Assembly: GCA_963513935.1 (NCBI GenBank)
Contig: OY740772.1
Location: forward strand, 99,529,340 to 99,593,339
Direction: 5' to 3'
DNA: 64,000 bases
DNA from: Aphrophora alni
Lineage: Eukaryota > Arthropoda > Insecta > Hemiptera > Aphrophoridae
Part shown: in pieces, positions 12,913-24,412 of the stretch
Position numbering within the stretch: the first letter of the stretch is position 1
Layout of the letters: each line of letters opens with the position of its first letter
Translations under genes and position numbers: made by a program
The notes under the pieces: model-generated
What the model was told of the DNA's origin: nothing
Database searches by the model: none
What the model saw: only the letters and a program-made list of their open reading frames with translations

Positions 12913-13435
12913 AACTGTCGGATATAACATCGTTTTAGGATTCTGTTGGAAATAACAGGCAACCATGTGAATGTATGACCATTGCCTAATCAATGTAAGA
13001 AACAAAGAAATATGACAAGTAGGTGTGGCTAGACATGCAAGGGTTAATTACTCGGTTCATTACAGTAACCTTAGCACTTAACCTTAAGTATAGACAACTC
13101 TTGTTTCCTACTGATGTTAGGCCATTAGTCCAGTAAATACAGCTATAGACGGGAAATTGTGTAAACATGAATGTTTGGGTCTTTGAACTTCGGCTATATA
13201 TATATCCTAATACCATATTATTAACAATACAAAATAGATTATAGATAACTGTCTATCTGTGTAATCATTGTGTTGTTTCACTATTACAATTTAGACGTGC
13301 AATTTTATTCCATTATCGTTTTTACATTTGCTGATTCAGTGTGATTCATGGAGAAATTTCAGGACGTATTTTACTGGTGAAAATAAAGATTACCCGCCAT
13401 TTTGTTTTGTTAAAAAATATATAACTTTGTAAATA
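12913..13435. other. No recognisable gene
   Basis: The stretch is AT-rich with short open frames of no recognisable composition on the minus strand (around 12986-13216). I see no conserved motif or splice-supported exon. Confidence 0.5.
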
Positions 13436-13439
13436 GATT

Positions 13440-14140
13440 AGATATTGAGTTCAAATTTGGTACATACATTTTTTATGTTACGGTTTACGATTGTACCTAA
13501 ACAAAGATGTCATTTTTTATTTTTTCAAAATGGCGGACGTTTGAAATCATTAATGTTGAATATATCGAAAATCTTTAACTTTACAAAAAATTCACAAGAG
13601 ACCAAATATTTTCCTCTGTTAACGTCAAAAAAGTTGTCAAAGGATAAACAAGTTATCAACAAAAAACTAAAAAATAATTTTTTTTAGTAACCTAAGGTTA
13701 AAATTATTTTTCTATAATATAGTGATTTTGTTTTGATTTGACATTTTCAAATTTCTGAATTTTCACTCTAATACGTTGATTTAAAGTCCAAAATAAAACG
13801 ATTCGGAGATAAAATTATCAGAATTCGAAAAACTTTTGTTTTTAGTCTATTGGGAGTTTTAGACAATTACGAAGAAATGAGATTTTTAACCTTTTGTTAA
13901 TAACTTTGTTATCCTCTGACCTACATTCAAAATAAAAAATACCATTTTGTTTGTTGTTAAAAGGGGAAAATATTTGGCTTCGTGTACATTTTTTGTAAAG
14001 TTTTCAAGATATTCAACGTTAAATATTTTAAACGGCTGTGATTTTGAAAATATATCAAAAAAATCTTTATTTTTGATTCACGTGTAAAACAAAACATAAA
14101 AAAATCTATGTACCAAATCTGAACTCAATATCTTACTTAC
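13440..14140. mobile_element. Long imperfect inverted repeat (foldback-like)
   Basis: The left arm, starting GATATTGAGTTCAAATTTGG at 13441, pairs with the right arm ending near CCAAATCTGAACTCAATATC at about 14133. Similarity extends inward about 220 bp on each side, including the ACATTTTTTGTAAAG / CTTTACAAAAAATTC blocks. The central portion (about 13818-13880) contains a TTTTGTTTTTAGTCTATT block shared with 26480-26560, so this is a dispersed family. It is non-coding. Confidence 0.65.
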
Positions 14141-14364
14141 TTTCAAAATTAGAATGATTAAAAAAAAATGAATTATTAGGGCTTTGTGATCTGTAGTAAA
14201 TATTAAACTGTACTCATCGATGTATGTAGTCTAACCCTTAGAATTCTAACTGCCTAAATTGAAAAACGAATTTTATTCCAACCATTGGTGGACATCCCAG
14301 TTCGTTGGAAGTATATACAATCTGACTACTGTTTACATTTTATCTAATTATCCTTGTTATTTAA

Positions 14365-14600
14365 AGGCGGAAAACCTCTCGGTCATCATCGCCTTATAAA
14401 AAAAAGGAATTTAAGAAATGAAGACCCCTATCACTCGAATACTCAAATAGCGCTAGGCTCGGAAGAGAACAAGAGTTGATCAAGAAAGACCAAACTCAAG
14501 ATAGGAAAAATAAAATAGAGATATCTAACTCAAGACTAGATAAAGAAAGGTATAGATCCTTCGAGAGTGCTACTCCCGTACTCACTTGTGAACCTCTGTA
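14365..14600 (+). repeat. Dispersed repeat family B copy
   Basis: This copy has the family B block order: TTTAAAGGCGGAAAACCTC, GGTCATCATCGCCTTATAA, AAGACCCC, CACTCGAATACTC, CGGAAGAGAACAAGAGTTG, GATAGGAAA, and a tail with ACTCCCGTACTCACTTGTG. Confidence 0.8.
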
Positions 14601-14724
14601 GCTTTGATGCATATGCGAGTATACAACGTAAATGATAATTATTGGAAGGATATGGTTCAAAATTACATCGTAGAGAGGTCGTGTTGGTACCATTACATTC
14701 ACAATTTAAATTTTTATCTAATTT

Positions 14725-14965
14725 AGTGTCTTATAAGTTGAATAATACGCTATAACAAAAAAAACTGTTTAAAATGAATCTTTTTTAATTCGATTTTTTT
14801 GAAATTTCATTTCCTATCTTAATTTTTGAGGCTGCTATCATGCTTACGTACAAACGACAACGGGCAGTCAACCTGTAGAAAATCATTTTTCCAGATTCCC
14901 GAAGCCATGAAACGTGAAATCAATAAAAAAACTTACCCTATCCTTCGTATACTGGGTAAATAAAA
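14725..14965 (+). repeat. Dispersed repeat family A, copy 2 (internally deleted)
   Basis: It begins near GTGTCTTATAAGTTGAATAA and includes GCTGCTATCATGCTTACGTA and GCCATGAAACGTGAAATC. It ends near the CCTTCGTATACTGGGTAA block. It aligns with copies 1 and 5 but lacks internal segments. Confidence 0.75.
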
Positions 14966-15559
14966 ACGATCCATTTTGATCACTCTGTATGACAGAACAG
15001 GCCTAATATGAGCTATAGAAATCATTACATTTAAAGCACAGATGTAAATAGGCCTAATAAATTCCATTGAGTTGTTTGTTAATCAGCTACTGACTTAAAG
15101 TAGGATTTTATGATATAATCAGCTTGTATATTTCAGTAGATGCAACCTATACTGCTATTTATACTGTACTATACAATTAGCAATGAAACGTTGCTGAAAA
15201 TGATTTCTGTTATCACACGCTGGTGGCGTACTTTTGTTTGCACGATTATTTGTAACCAATATTGACTTTGTTTTTTTTTACGCCTTGACACAGATTTAAA
15301 CAATAAATTCTATCAAATTCATCAATTTATAATGATCACAGAGGGAACAATGTGTATTATACAATTGCAATTACATATAGACACGATATGCTTTCTAATT
15401 ATATAGGAGTTATAAAATACTAAATAGATAAGCCATCTTCATGGTACAGTTTGAAGTTCGGAAATTAGAGGCTTTAGTGCTGACATCTCACGGCCCAGTT
15501 CAAGGACAGCATGGTTCAAATTTGATATGTGGCATATTTTGTCCATATCTCGGAATTGA

Positions 15560-15790
15560 AAAAAAAATCTTATTGCTGCCATAAAAAAAAATACAAAATC
15601 GGTTCCAAGGATTTTGAATAAATTTTGCTCAAATGTAGCCTTTAAGGGCCCAAACAAAACATATTCCCAAAATACAGGATCATTTTGGTAAAAATAGGTG
15701 ATGAAGTTGTTATAAAATACGTCATTTCTCGAAATCTACTCTACCGATTTCGTTCAAATTTTATGTAAAATCAGTAATTGATAAAAAAAT
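15560..15790 (-). repeat. Dispersed repeat family E, inverted copy
   Basis: It contains GTAGCCTTTAAGGGCCCAAA and CCAAAATACAGGATCATTTT, which are the reverse complement of blocks at 19800-19930. The two copies lie about 4 kb apart in opposite orientation. It is non-coding. Confidence 0.75.
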
Positions 15791-16246
15791 TGAAACTAAT
15801 CTTGACAGCTGTGTAGGCGCGCTTATGGCAGGTCCTTATGTTTAGGTCCTTACTTAAATGGAACGCAAATACAATATTTGTATATTCTACAATTTATATT
15901 GAGTCTTACCGACTATGATTTCGCCAGTTAAGGCGAGATACAACACAAACTAAGGAAAAAATATTTAAAAGCAAACAATTTACACATATTTTAGGACAAT
16001 ACTGTTAGGCCTACTTGACATACAAAACAAACTTCAGGTAGAATGTTGGGGAGAGATTTGAGAGGGAGTATGATCATAGTGCCGAGGACAAAGGTTGAAA
16101 GATTGAGGAATTTGTGAAAAATTCTACCTGGTTCGTTCAAAACTAAAATAGCATCTTTACAAAATAATCTCTTTAATTTCACATACAATATCGTGTTTAT
16201 GCTTTAACATAGAGTTAAGTTAGCAAGGACCTTCGGTCTATAGTAT

Positions 16247-16835
16247 GAATACCGGTCAATTGCGGACACGGACTATTGCGGACACATCATTAAAGCGGTC
16301 AATTGCGGACACTAGGGATTACTGCTACCTGACAAGGGTTTGACAGGTCTCTGCAAATATTTTCAATACTGGATAGTTGCGGACACTATCTTCTGGAAAA
16401 ATAAAGAAGTAATGTGACTAATACAACAACAGCTTTGACTGGCGGACTGGTGGACTGGCTCAGCCCTTTATATAGGGTCTACAGGCCTGGCTTGTTGCAC
16501 TGTGTGAATAATCTTAAAATATTTGGCAGTTTCCTGTGACTCATAGTGGGGAGAAAGCGAGCCTACCTCGGCTCGTTTCCCGCTTACCAGCTCCTTCGCG
16601 CGGGAATAACAACGTTTAACAAATGTAATCTCATTACAAATCTCTATTACATTATACTCTTTAGAAACCATGTGTTTCGTTCTTACAATCAATTGATAGT
16701 CAAAACGCTGCTTTGAACGGGAATTCTGTTTGTACCTGTAAAACCCTTGTCAGGTAGCAGTAGTCCCTGCTGTCCGCAATTGCCCGCTTTAATGATGTGT
16801 CCGCAATTGTCCGTGTCCGCAATTGACCGGACACC
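16247..16835. mobile_element. MITE-like element ii (subterminal CAATTGCGGACAC array)
   Basis: This is a 589-bp element flanked by a perfect 9-bp direct repeat CTATAGTAT (16238-16246 and 16836-16844). The terminal inverted repeats run GAATACCGGTCAATTGCGG on the left and GGTGTCCGGTCAATTGCGG on the right (reversed). They continue for nearly 90 bp to the ACCTGACAAGGGTTT block. The motif CAATTGCGGACAC is repeated three to four times on the left and three times inverted on the right. I find no convincing ORF. Its termini and duplication length match elements i and iii. Confidence 0.85.
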
Positions 16836-17169
16836 CTATAGTATAGTTCGTATACAGAGTTTACAGAAAGTATCAGAACTGCGTTAAAATTTTTTAACCA
16901 TTGTTAAGCAATAAAACTTTGCACGTCAATACAATACCTTAAAATCTACTTTTTGAAACAGCTATCATTTTTCATCATCAAGTTTTGTACAAACGGTAAA
17001 TGTTTTATCGCAAACCACATCAAAAGAGGAGACGCGCTCAGAAATGACGATCATTACGAGATTATTAAATAGCTTTTCTTTTTTTTTTTGATGTGCTAAT
17101 TAGTCTAAGCTTACATTAAACATTTTCTTTGTCTTCCTCGTAGACCGTTCCCACTGGTGGTGAAAAGTC

Positions 17170-17645
17170 AATCACTATCACCAATGACTACATAAATACT
17201 ATAAGACACGACATAGGATAGAGAAATAGTCTACGCTTTACGGGTGCTGTTCGTCACAAGTTTGACACACAGCTATCAGAAAGCGCTAGCAGCAGGTGCT
17301 TGACTGTACGCATCCCACTTGGTTGAGACTGTACAACTGTTGACCTCTCTCTCACAAACCTTCTCACTTACTTCCGACAGCATAGTCAGTGTTGTCAGTT
17401 CGTGCGCTGAGATAAGCGATTCTCGACCTTCCCTCGCATCTCTGGTCCCATATGTGGCATCAGTGCGTTTTCTCTTACCCGCCTGAAACATTGTTTGACC
17501 GTAGAGCCACCTAGCGCCAGTCACATCAACTTCAGATTCTCTAGCAGAGCGACCTAGCGGGTATTGGTCAACTCAAGAATAAGCGTAGAATATTTAACAT
17601 GGCCATGTCGTGTCTTATAGTATTTATGTAGTCATTGCTATCACG
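17170..17645. mobile_element. Inverted-repeat element (MITE-like)
   Basis: The left arm has ACTACATAAATACTATAAGA near 17188-17207 and the right arm has the reverse complement near 17610-17632. An inner CTACGCTT / AAGCGTAG pair extends the arms to about 60-70 bp. No clear target duplication is visible. A minus-strand open frame at 17276-17524 lies inside it and has no recognisable domain. Confidence 0.55.
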
Positions 17646-17649
17646 AAAA

Positions 17650-19680
17650 ATTGTTCCTTACATCCAGTGACTTATGTAACTCACACTAAAAAATAAAATA
17701 AAAACATTTTCAACTAGTCGAACATTGTAACTTTAAACCGCCGCCATTTTGTTTGGGGTGAAACCTTTTGAGCTCGGATTTGCAGCATTGTATTCTCCTA
17801 ACAGAGACCTATAATATGATGTAAAACTCGACCTATGCTCTTATAGATTTTCTTTTCACTACCTGCGGAGTCCCCTTAAGGTAATGAAAAATGTATAGTT
17901 GCTTCAAAAAGTAAATTGTGGTAAGTTTTGGTTAATCTGCAATGATCCAAAAAATATAACGTCGTTCTGATACTTTTTGGACACCCTGTATATATTTATC
18001 AAAGACTGTTTACGATTACGTCAAGCAAACCGACTCTTCTTACATACTGTAGGCCTACTAAAACAATTTAACATTTCCTACAACTCCAAAGAAACCAACT
18101 TTTGGACATTACACTTTTAAAAGATCTCCTTGTATTATTTTATACGTTGAGGCTGGGTAAGTAACATGATGAACCCCACCAACATTTAGTTTTAGGATGT
18201 GTGAATGATAAAATGTGTGCAATTTATAAATTATGTAATAACTCTGTATAGGACTTCTGTGGTGCAAGTTGCTACATAGCTGCTGGTCACACAATAGCTT
18301 TAGAGAGGCAATGAAACAAGTTCAATTCAATTACTAAGCCCACTTCCTGTAACCTTTGACTTGGAAGAGCAGCGCGTATCAAGTCGTTATCAAATAATTA
18401 TTAAAGGACAAATTATTTTAAAATTTTGTACATTTTATGTTGAATAGGGTTTTGTTGAAAATCAACAGTTTTCTGATGCAAGAAAGCTATTTACCTGGCA
18501 ATCGACTTGGGTAAAAATTACAATAACCAATTTTGTTTATACAAATTAGTGTTTCAAGGGTTCACGTTGAGCGAGTGCGGTTGGTCATCCCGAGATTCCA
18601 AGCTGGATCTACACCTTTTTTATGTAGTTTTAGTGGGTAATTATGTAATGAAGCTTCCTCCAGATTTTAATTGGTAAAAATCATGCAAACTTAAACTATT
18701 TATTATTTTTTTTTCATTAATTAGATAATTTTTAACAACACGAAACAATTTTCAAGTCTCATAATTATTAATATTGAAGAAACTGACACTTTTTGACGCA
18801 AGGAATTAAGGTTATTTGTGTTATGACGAATCTGTACAATGACAACGTGAGTCAAGTTTGTGACTGCATTACGAGTCTATGTTTACAAAGTTCTGGGAAG
18901 TTAATTACATCTGGGGGAAGTTTCAATAGATAATTACCGTTTTGGGTTAGAATCCCTGCCATTTTTATTTGAATTAGAAAGTTCTTTCAAACTTAATTCA
19001 CAGTTTGTTATTTACAACTCCAGATGTTGTTTGAATTTCAAATGATTCTTCCCAGACTACGAACAGTTTCAGCATTCTAATAATACAATATTCCTTCAGG
19101 ATCTTCTTTCGTTTCTCAAAACTTAAGATTTCCAGCCATTAAAGAAATCTTGAATTAACTGTAAGGGATAGAATTTATGATCAATCATCAATAAATGAAT
19201 AAACAAAACCAGCTGCTACATTTAATTGTTGCAAGAACATAATATGATGACAACACTGATCCATTAGTTTCAACTGTTAGACAACACATTAGCAACCCTA
19301 TATATAGAATCGTCTCTGATTCATTACATTATTAATCTTGTTTACTTGGATTTTATACTACAATATTTGGAAATAACAGCAAAATTTCAAATTATTTATG
19401 GGTTCAGTCACCTTTCATCAACTGACGTTCGATCTCCCAGGTAGAAAAAAACGATTCAAAAACATTGCACAAACTTTCTAATTCACCCAAAACAAAACAA
19501 AAACTAATCGTCACAAAAAAAAAATTTCGTAGGTGTCAATCAAAAAGCGAACCATAGATGCTGTCTACTGAGAAAAATATTTAAATAAAGGTCTAACATG
19601 CTTGGCTTGTAACATAAACATTCTCTGCATAAATAGTCTTTGATTAATGACACCAATTAAGAATCAAATTTGGTTTTTTG
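17650..19680. other. Two kilobases without a recognisable gene
   Basis: AT-rich sequence with short open frames only. The interval 18060-18185 resembles 25550-25650 (shared AACAATTTAAC and GGCTGGGTAAG blocks), so part of it is an old dispersed repeat. I see nothing else. Confidence 0.5.
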
Positions 19681-20250
19681 TCAATTATTTCTGAACTGTA
19701 ATGTCGTTTACTTGCGATTTTACATACAGGTCTTTAACATTTCGTTAACATTTGAACGAAAGCGGTAGAGTAGATTTCGAGAAATGGCGTATTTTATAAC
19801 AACTTCATCACCTATTTTTACCCAAATGATCCTGTATTTTGGGAATATGTTTTGTTTGGGCCCTTAAAGGCTACATTTAAGCACAATTTGTTCAAAATGT
19901 TTGGAACCGACTTTGTATTTTTTCTTATGGAAGCAGTAAGAAATTATTTTGGTTTTGTATCAATTATTTCTGAACTGTAATTTTGTTTTAGTTGCAATTT
20001 TGTGTTAGTGTCATTAATCTTCATATTTCACTAATTTCAACGAAATCGTAAAGGCTCATTTTGAGAAATTACGTATTTTATAATCCATGGCCGATTTCGT
20101 TTTGTTATTTTACTGATAATTTACGTACTCATACTTTTGGTAAAATGTGCAAAACCAGTACATTTTGTTTAGGTCCATAGAGGCTACACTTGAAGCTAAA
20201 TTTTCTTAAAATCGTTTGAGTCGATTTTGAGAGAATCGTAACTTTATGTT
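19681..20250 (+). repeat. Dispersed repeat family E, two tandem units
   Basis: Two diverged units of about 280 bp begin with CAATTATTTCTGAACTGTAA at about 19681 and 19959. Both contain GAGAAAT...GCGTATTTTATAA-type and AGGCTACA(T/C)TT-type blocks. The first unit is the inverted partner of 15560-15790. Downstream sequence (20300-20420) includes CAAATTTGATCAAAATCGGT, typical of insect LINE or DNA-element tails. Confidence 0.65.
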
Positions 20251-20549
20251 TTTCCTTATGACAGATAGCCCCAAGTTTTGAGATATATATTTAAACAAAT
20301 GAAATAAGTCATTAGATATCGCCAAAATATGCCCACGTATCAAATTTGATCAAAATCGGTCCACGCGTTAGGTCTGTATGACGACTACAGAGAAACCTCA
20401 TTCCAAAAACACTTTTTGTTTCAAGCAACCTCAAAGCGGATATACTGTATCTTCAAAAAACTCTACATAGATTTTTTTTGACCCCATCTCATAACTTTCT
20501 CTTTACTGTAAGAAAGTAGTATACTCGTACGTGAGAAAGTAAAATTACA

Positions 20550-21925
20550 AATAGACGTTTCAGTGCTGTAATTTCTTAAAAGTACTATAATTGATTCAAT
20601 AGCTAAAATAACCATTTACATGTGTGCAACATCATTCCTATAATAAAATATCCCTGACGTGTTTAGAATTAAATTATTTTCATGTAGTAAGTATAAATAG
20701 ACAGTTTAAAGAGACTGCTAAATATATCATCCTAGTATGTGAAAGGTTCAAGGCTAGGAGCAGGGCCGGGGATTTACAACGAGGTGATGAACTGATGATT
20801 CTGATGTTGGCATCGGGAGAAAACTCCCAAACCGCATTGAAGACACAGACATTGGCTTTGTCTTGCTAGTAGGTCCTTAGAGTTGTATAAGTTTAGGTTA
20901 ACGTGCGAGGATTTGAGTCGTCATACAACCAATAAACTAATCTAATCTCATGTATAATCTTAGGCCTATAACTTTAGAACGAATTAATTTTTATTTATTA
21001 TTATTATTTTTTTTTTTCAAAAACTATGTCCAAGGTTTATTTTCACTTTTTTATAACTAACTACAGAAGATATGAAAATTTTGTGACGATTAATTTTCGT
21101 TAATTTTTATTTTGTTTTGAGGATGTGAGTAAGAAACCTTGTGTAACGTTCCTTCACTGTGTATTTCGTATTATATATTATTTTTAAAAAACGGATGTTA
21201 CCACGAAATGCCACATAGATTGTTTGACCCATTACGATATTTTTATACTACGTATATGAGAACGTTAAAATTATATAAAAATAACAACAAAAAGTAATAA
21301 AATCATTGTCTAAGAAGTAAGCAAACTAGGAAAATGTTTAGGAAATCCGTCAATCCAATGAGTTTCACTTCCAGTAATGAAGTTTCGGTCCAGTGCCTAT
21401 TGAATCACCCAGTGGGCAGTGATTCATCTTGTCGTTATTTAGATAATGCTCTTAATCTTCAGCAGTAGATAAATATAACGCTTAAGTAAAGTCTAGACTA
21501 ATGAAGTAAAGCAGTAATTTTCCCACGGCTCCTCCTTGATGTGCACACCTATTATTTGCCATAGTCTTCGCCCGCTTGGAATACACAATTTGGATTATTT
21601 AGTACCTGAAGCTCAGAACGTATCAATGTTTGATTTTAAATTTTGAAGTTAGATTGATAAAGTAGAGATCATTTTAGTGGAAAAATTTATTATCATTAAA
21701 AAAATTTGTTAAATTTATTATCATTAAAATCTTTTTATGAGAAACCATAATAGAATAATAGAATAGTATTTGTATATCTGTGTACACAATAATTTTGGTT
21801 AAATCATTAAACGCCAGCTGGTAGATTTCTGGTGAACTTCCATGAAAATATCCCACATATCCATGTGAGAAACCTGGGTTCCGTAGTTCAAAGCCCCAAC
21901 AATCAAAATACGTAGGCTTTCATTT
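20550..21925. other. No recognisable gene
   Basis: The stretch is AT-rich. The 81-codon open frame at 20624-20869 includes a GC-richer patch (20745-20870) but no recognisable domain or splice context. It could be a fragment of an old element. Confidence 0.45.
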
Positions 21926-21929
21926 TTTC

Positions 21930-22100
21930 TTGTTGTTTAAACGCGAAAAACCTATAGATTCACCATTGCTTTATAAAAAAGAACATAAAATAAAAACCCC
22001 TAACCCTCGAATACTCTAATAGCTTCAGGGTCGGAAGATAACAAGAGTTGGTTAAGAGAGACCTGATAGGAAAGAGATGTAAACCCAAAACTACTTTTAA
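21930..22100 (+). repeat. Dispersed repeat family B copy
   Basis: It has the family order: GTTTAAACGCGAAAAACC, CACCATTGCTTTATAAAAAA, ATAAAATAAAAACCCC, CTCGAATACTCTAATAGC, and GGAAGATAACAAGAGTTGG. It is truncated at its right end. Confidence 0.75.
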
Positions 22101-22284
22101 TAAGGTGTAAATCCAGGTTCAAGAACCTCAACCATTTAAAAAAATTCTAAATTAAGTTTTAATTTATTCCAACTTTGTTATTGTTATTGGAGAGAATACA
22201 GATTTCCTCTTATTGGCTAGCAAATAATCATCAAACTGTAATTGAGAATTACCACATCGATTTATAATTTTTTAAAAATCTTAT

Positions 22285-22470
22285 TTTTAAAGGTGAAACC
22301 TCTGACGTCATCACCGCTTATAAAAAAAAATATCATAAAATAAATAAATACTCTCAGGTTCGGAAGAGAACAAGAGTTGGTCAAGAAAGGCCTGATAGGA
22401 AATATGAAAGAGGTGGATATAATCCAAGACTACAAGTGGAAAAAGTTGTATATCCAGCTATACTTTATAT
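22285..22470 (+). repeat. Dispersed repeat family B copy
   Basis: It contains TTAAAGGTGAAACCTCTGAC, TCATCACCGCTTATAAAA, CGGAAGAGAACAAGAGTTGG and CCTGATAGGAAATATGAAAG. It is followed about 280 bp later by a copy in the opposite orientation. Confidence 0.75.
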
Positions 22471-22759
22471 ATTTTAAAAGGGGGTTGAAAAATCGTTTTT
22501 AACGATTATCTCTTAAAATTTGAATTATTCGAAAAATTATTGAATACAGCTTTTAAATATACAATTAACTACTAATTGGTTAGGTTAGGTGCGATGCGAA
22601 ATTGACCGAGTTATGGCCTTTTAAGGATGGTTCTAAAACTACCTCCATGTTTCTAATACGAATTTTACGTGCAAATAACTCTAAAAGCATAGGCTACGTC
22701 GTATCAAAAAGTCTAACAATACCTCAGGGACTCATTACAGTGAGTACGGGTGTGGAAAA

Positions 22760-23215
22760 CCTTAAAGTACCTAGGTGAATCTATACCTTTTTTCATGTAG
22801 TCTTAAGTTAGATCCCTCTCTTTCATCTTTTCTATCAGGTCTTAACTAAATTTTCTTCTTTTCTGATCCTGATTCGATAGGTGGTGCGGAGCCAGGGCCA
22901 GGGTCTTTTAATGACAACTCTCAAATTTCCACTTGAGGGAAAAGGGCCGGCTGGTAGACAGATGAGTACGGGCGAAAAAAATAACAGAGTACCTAGGTGG
23001 ATCTACACCCTTTTTCACGTAGAATTGGGTTAGATCACTCTCTTTCATCTTTTCTATCAGGTCTCTCTTGACTAACTCTTGTCCTTTTCCGATCCTGATT
23101 CGAGAGGAGGGACGAAACCAGGGCCAGCGCCTTTTTAATGACAACTCTCAAATTTCCATTTGAGGAGAGAGTGCCAGCCGCTAGACTGAAGGCGATACTC
23201 GAGTGGAAGCGGAGA
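22760..23215 (-). repeat. Tandem pair of family B minus copies with attached tail
   Basis: Two units of about 220 bp begin at AGTACCTAGGTG (about 22768 and 22989). Both continue through CTCTCTTTCATCTTTTCTAT, GATCCTGATTCGA, AGCCAGGGCCAG or ACCAGGGCCAG and TGACAACTCTCAAATTTCCA. The first half of each is the family B 3' part in reverse; the second half is a tail not seen in the other copies. The units are clearly a local duplication. Confidence 0.8.
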
Positions 23216-23529
23216 TAAACACAATTATAGATTAGAATCAGCACAAACAGGTTAAGTTAGATTATCATACATATGATATAATCTTAATAAAACCGGACAA
23301 TATAACAATAATGTATGGTTATATTAGTATTATCAGGAATAACCACAAACAGGTTAGGTTATTATGTATAAAATAATACAAAAACCGCAGAATTTTACAA
23401 TAATGTATATTGTCACTAGTTTGAGTTTGTCCTATTTAGACAGGAAATGCGACTATTCTGAAACTCCCTTATGATTCGCTGGCCTTCGCTCCGCTAAACA
23501 CAAATTACCTGGATTACCATTTTGAGTCA

Positions 23530-23640
23530 ACTGGCCCTCGCTCCTACACTCATTCGAGGGCTAGAGTTATTTATTTATGTTCTTTTCTTCTTCTTTTAAT
23601 AAGGCAATGATCGGAACTTTTCGCATTTAAACAACATTGA
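23530..23640 (-). repeat. Dispersed repeat family B, short minus copy
   Basis: It reads ATTCGAGGGCTAGAGTTATT, then ATGTTCTTTTCTTCTTC and CGCATTTAAACAAC on the + strand. That is the reverse complement of the family's left half. Confidence 0.65.
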
Positions 23641-23884
23641 GGAAATTAACCAAGTTACGATTGAAATAGGAAATAAAGAACAACTAAAAATGAAAAATCA
23701 ATTCATGGATAACAATATCATTTTTAGCCGCATTAAAAATGAAACACGTTACACAATGTTACAGCGTGAACTTCAAAATTTCTAAACGTAAGTTCTATTT
23801 AAAAGAATAGATCTTTTTCAGTGACATCTGTATATTTATAGAAATATTAAAAAATCAGGACTTATTGAAACAAAACAAGAATCG

Positions 23885-24070
23885 TTGTTGGGTAAGTCTT
23901 TTGGTACAGCATAATATTCTACCCACTGTGATCTCAATGATTAGTAAATAAAAGGAGCAAACCAACCTTAAAGCATTTAACTTTAATCCCTCTGAAGAAT
24001 GTCCAGGTGTGGTATTATTTACTGTTACTTCAGTGTCTATGCATGTTGTTATAACAGTAGCCATATTGAA
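23885..24070 (+). repeat. Dispersed repeat family D (pair with 30050-30300)
   Basis: Blocks GTACAGCATAATATT, TTATTTACTGTTACTTC and AACAGTAGCCATATTG match GTACAGTATAATATT, TTATTTCCTGTTACTTC and GGCAGTAGTCACATTG at 30115-30300, with indels. It is a non-coding, old repeat. Confidence 0.55.
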
Positions 24071-24412
24071 TATATTAAAACCTTCTTCGAGATAGGTCAG
24101 CTGTTCACAGAATCACTATCTTGAAAAGCTAAACCAACCTAATTGTAAAGTTTACAACAAAAACAAATTAATGGTCGAAACAACACGGTCATTGAGGTCA
24201 TATAAAATTATTTTTATAAACACCTAATTAAGATAACCGTCAAAATTTGCTCAAACTGACCTGATTCGAAAACTCATCGAGTAAAAACTAACATGGCTGG
24301 AGATTGTATGCAAAATATTGTACATGTCCTAACAGACAAACAACATTAAGCCTATTTTATTTAATGCCCCAAGGTTGGTTCCTTGTAGGGAATATTAAAT
24401 TGTATTCCTACA

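Noticed and set aside
17276..17524. 82-codon minus-strand open frame
   Set aside because: It lies wholly within an inverted-repeat element, has no recognisable domain and has no splice or homology support.
22908..23244. Two overlapping minus-strand frames with Arg/Ser-rich sequence
   Set aside because: Both fall in the tandem family B duplicate, and similar translations arise from any copy of the repeat.
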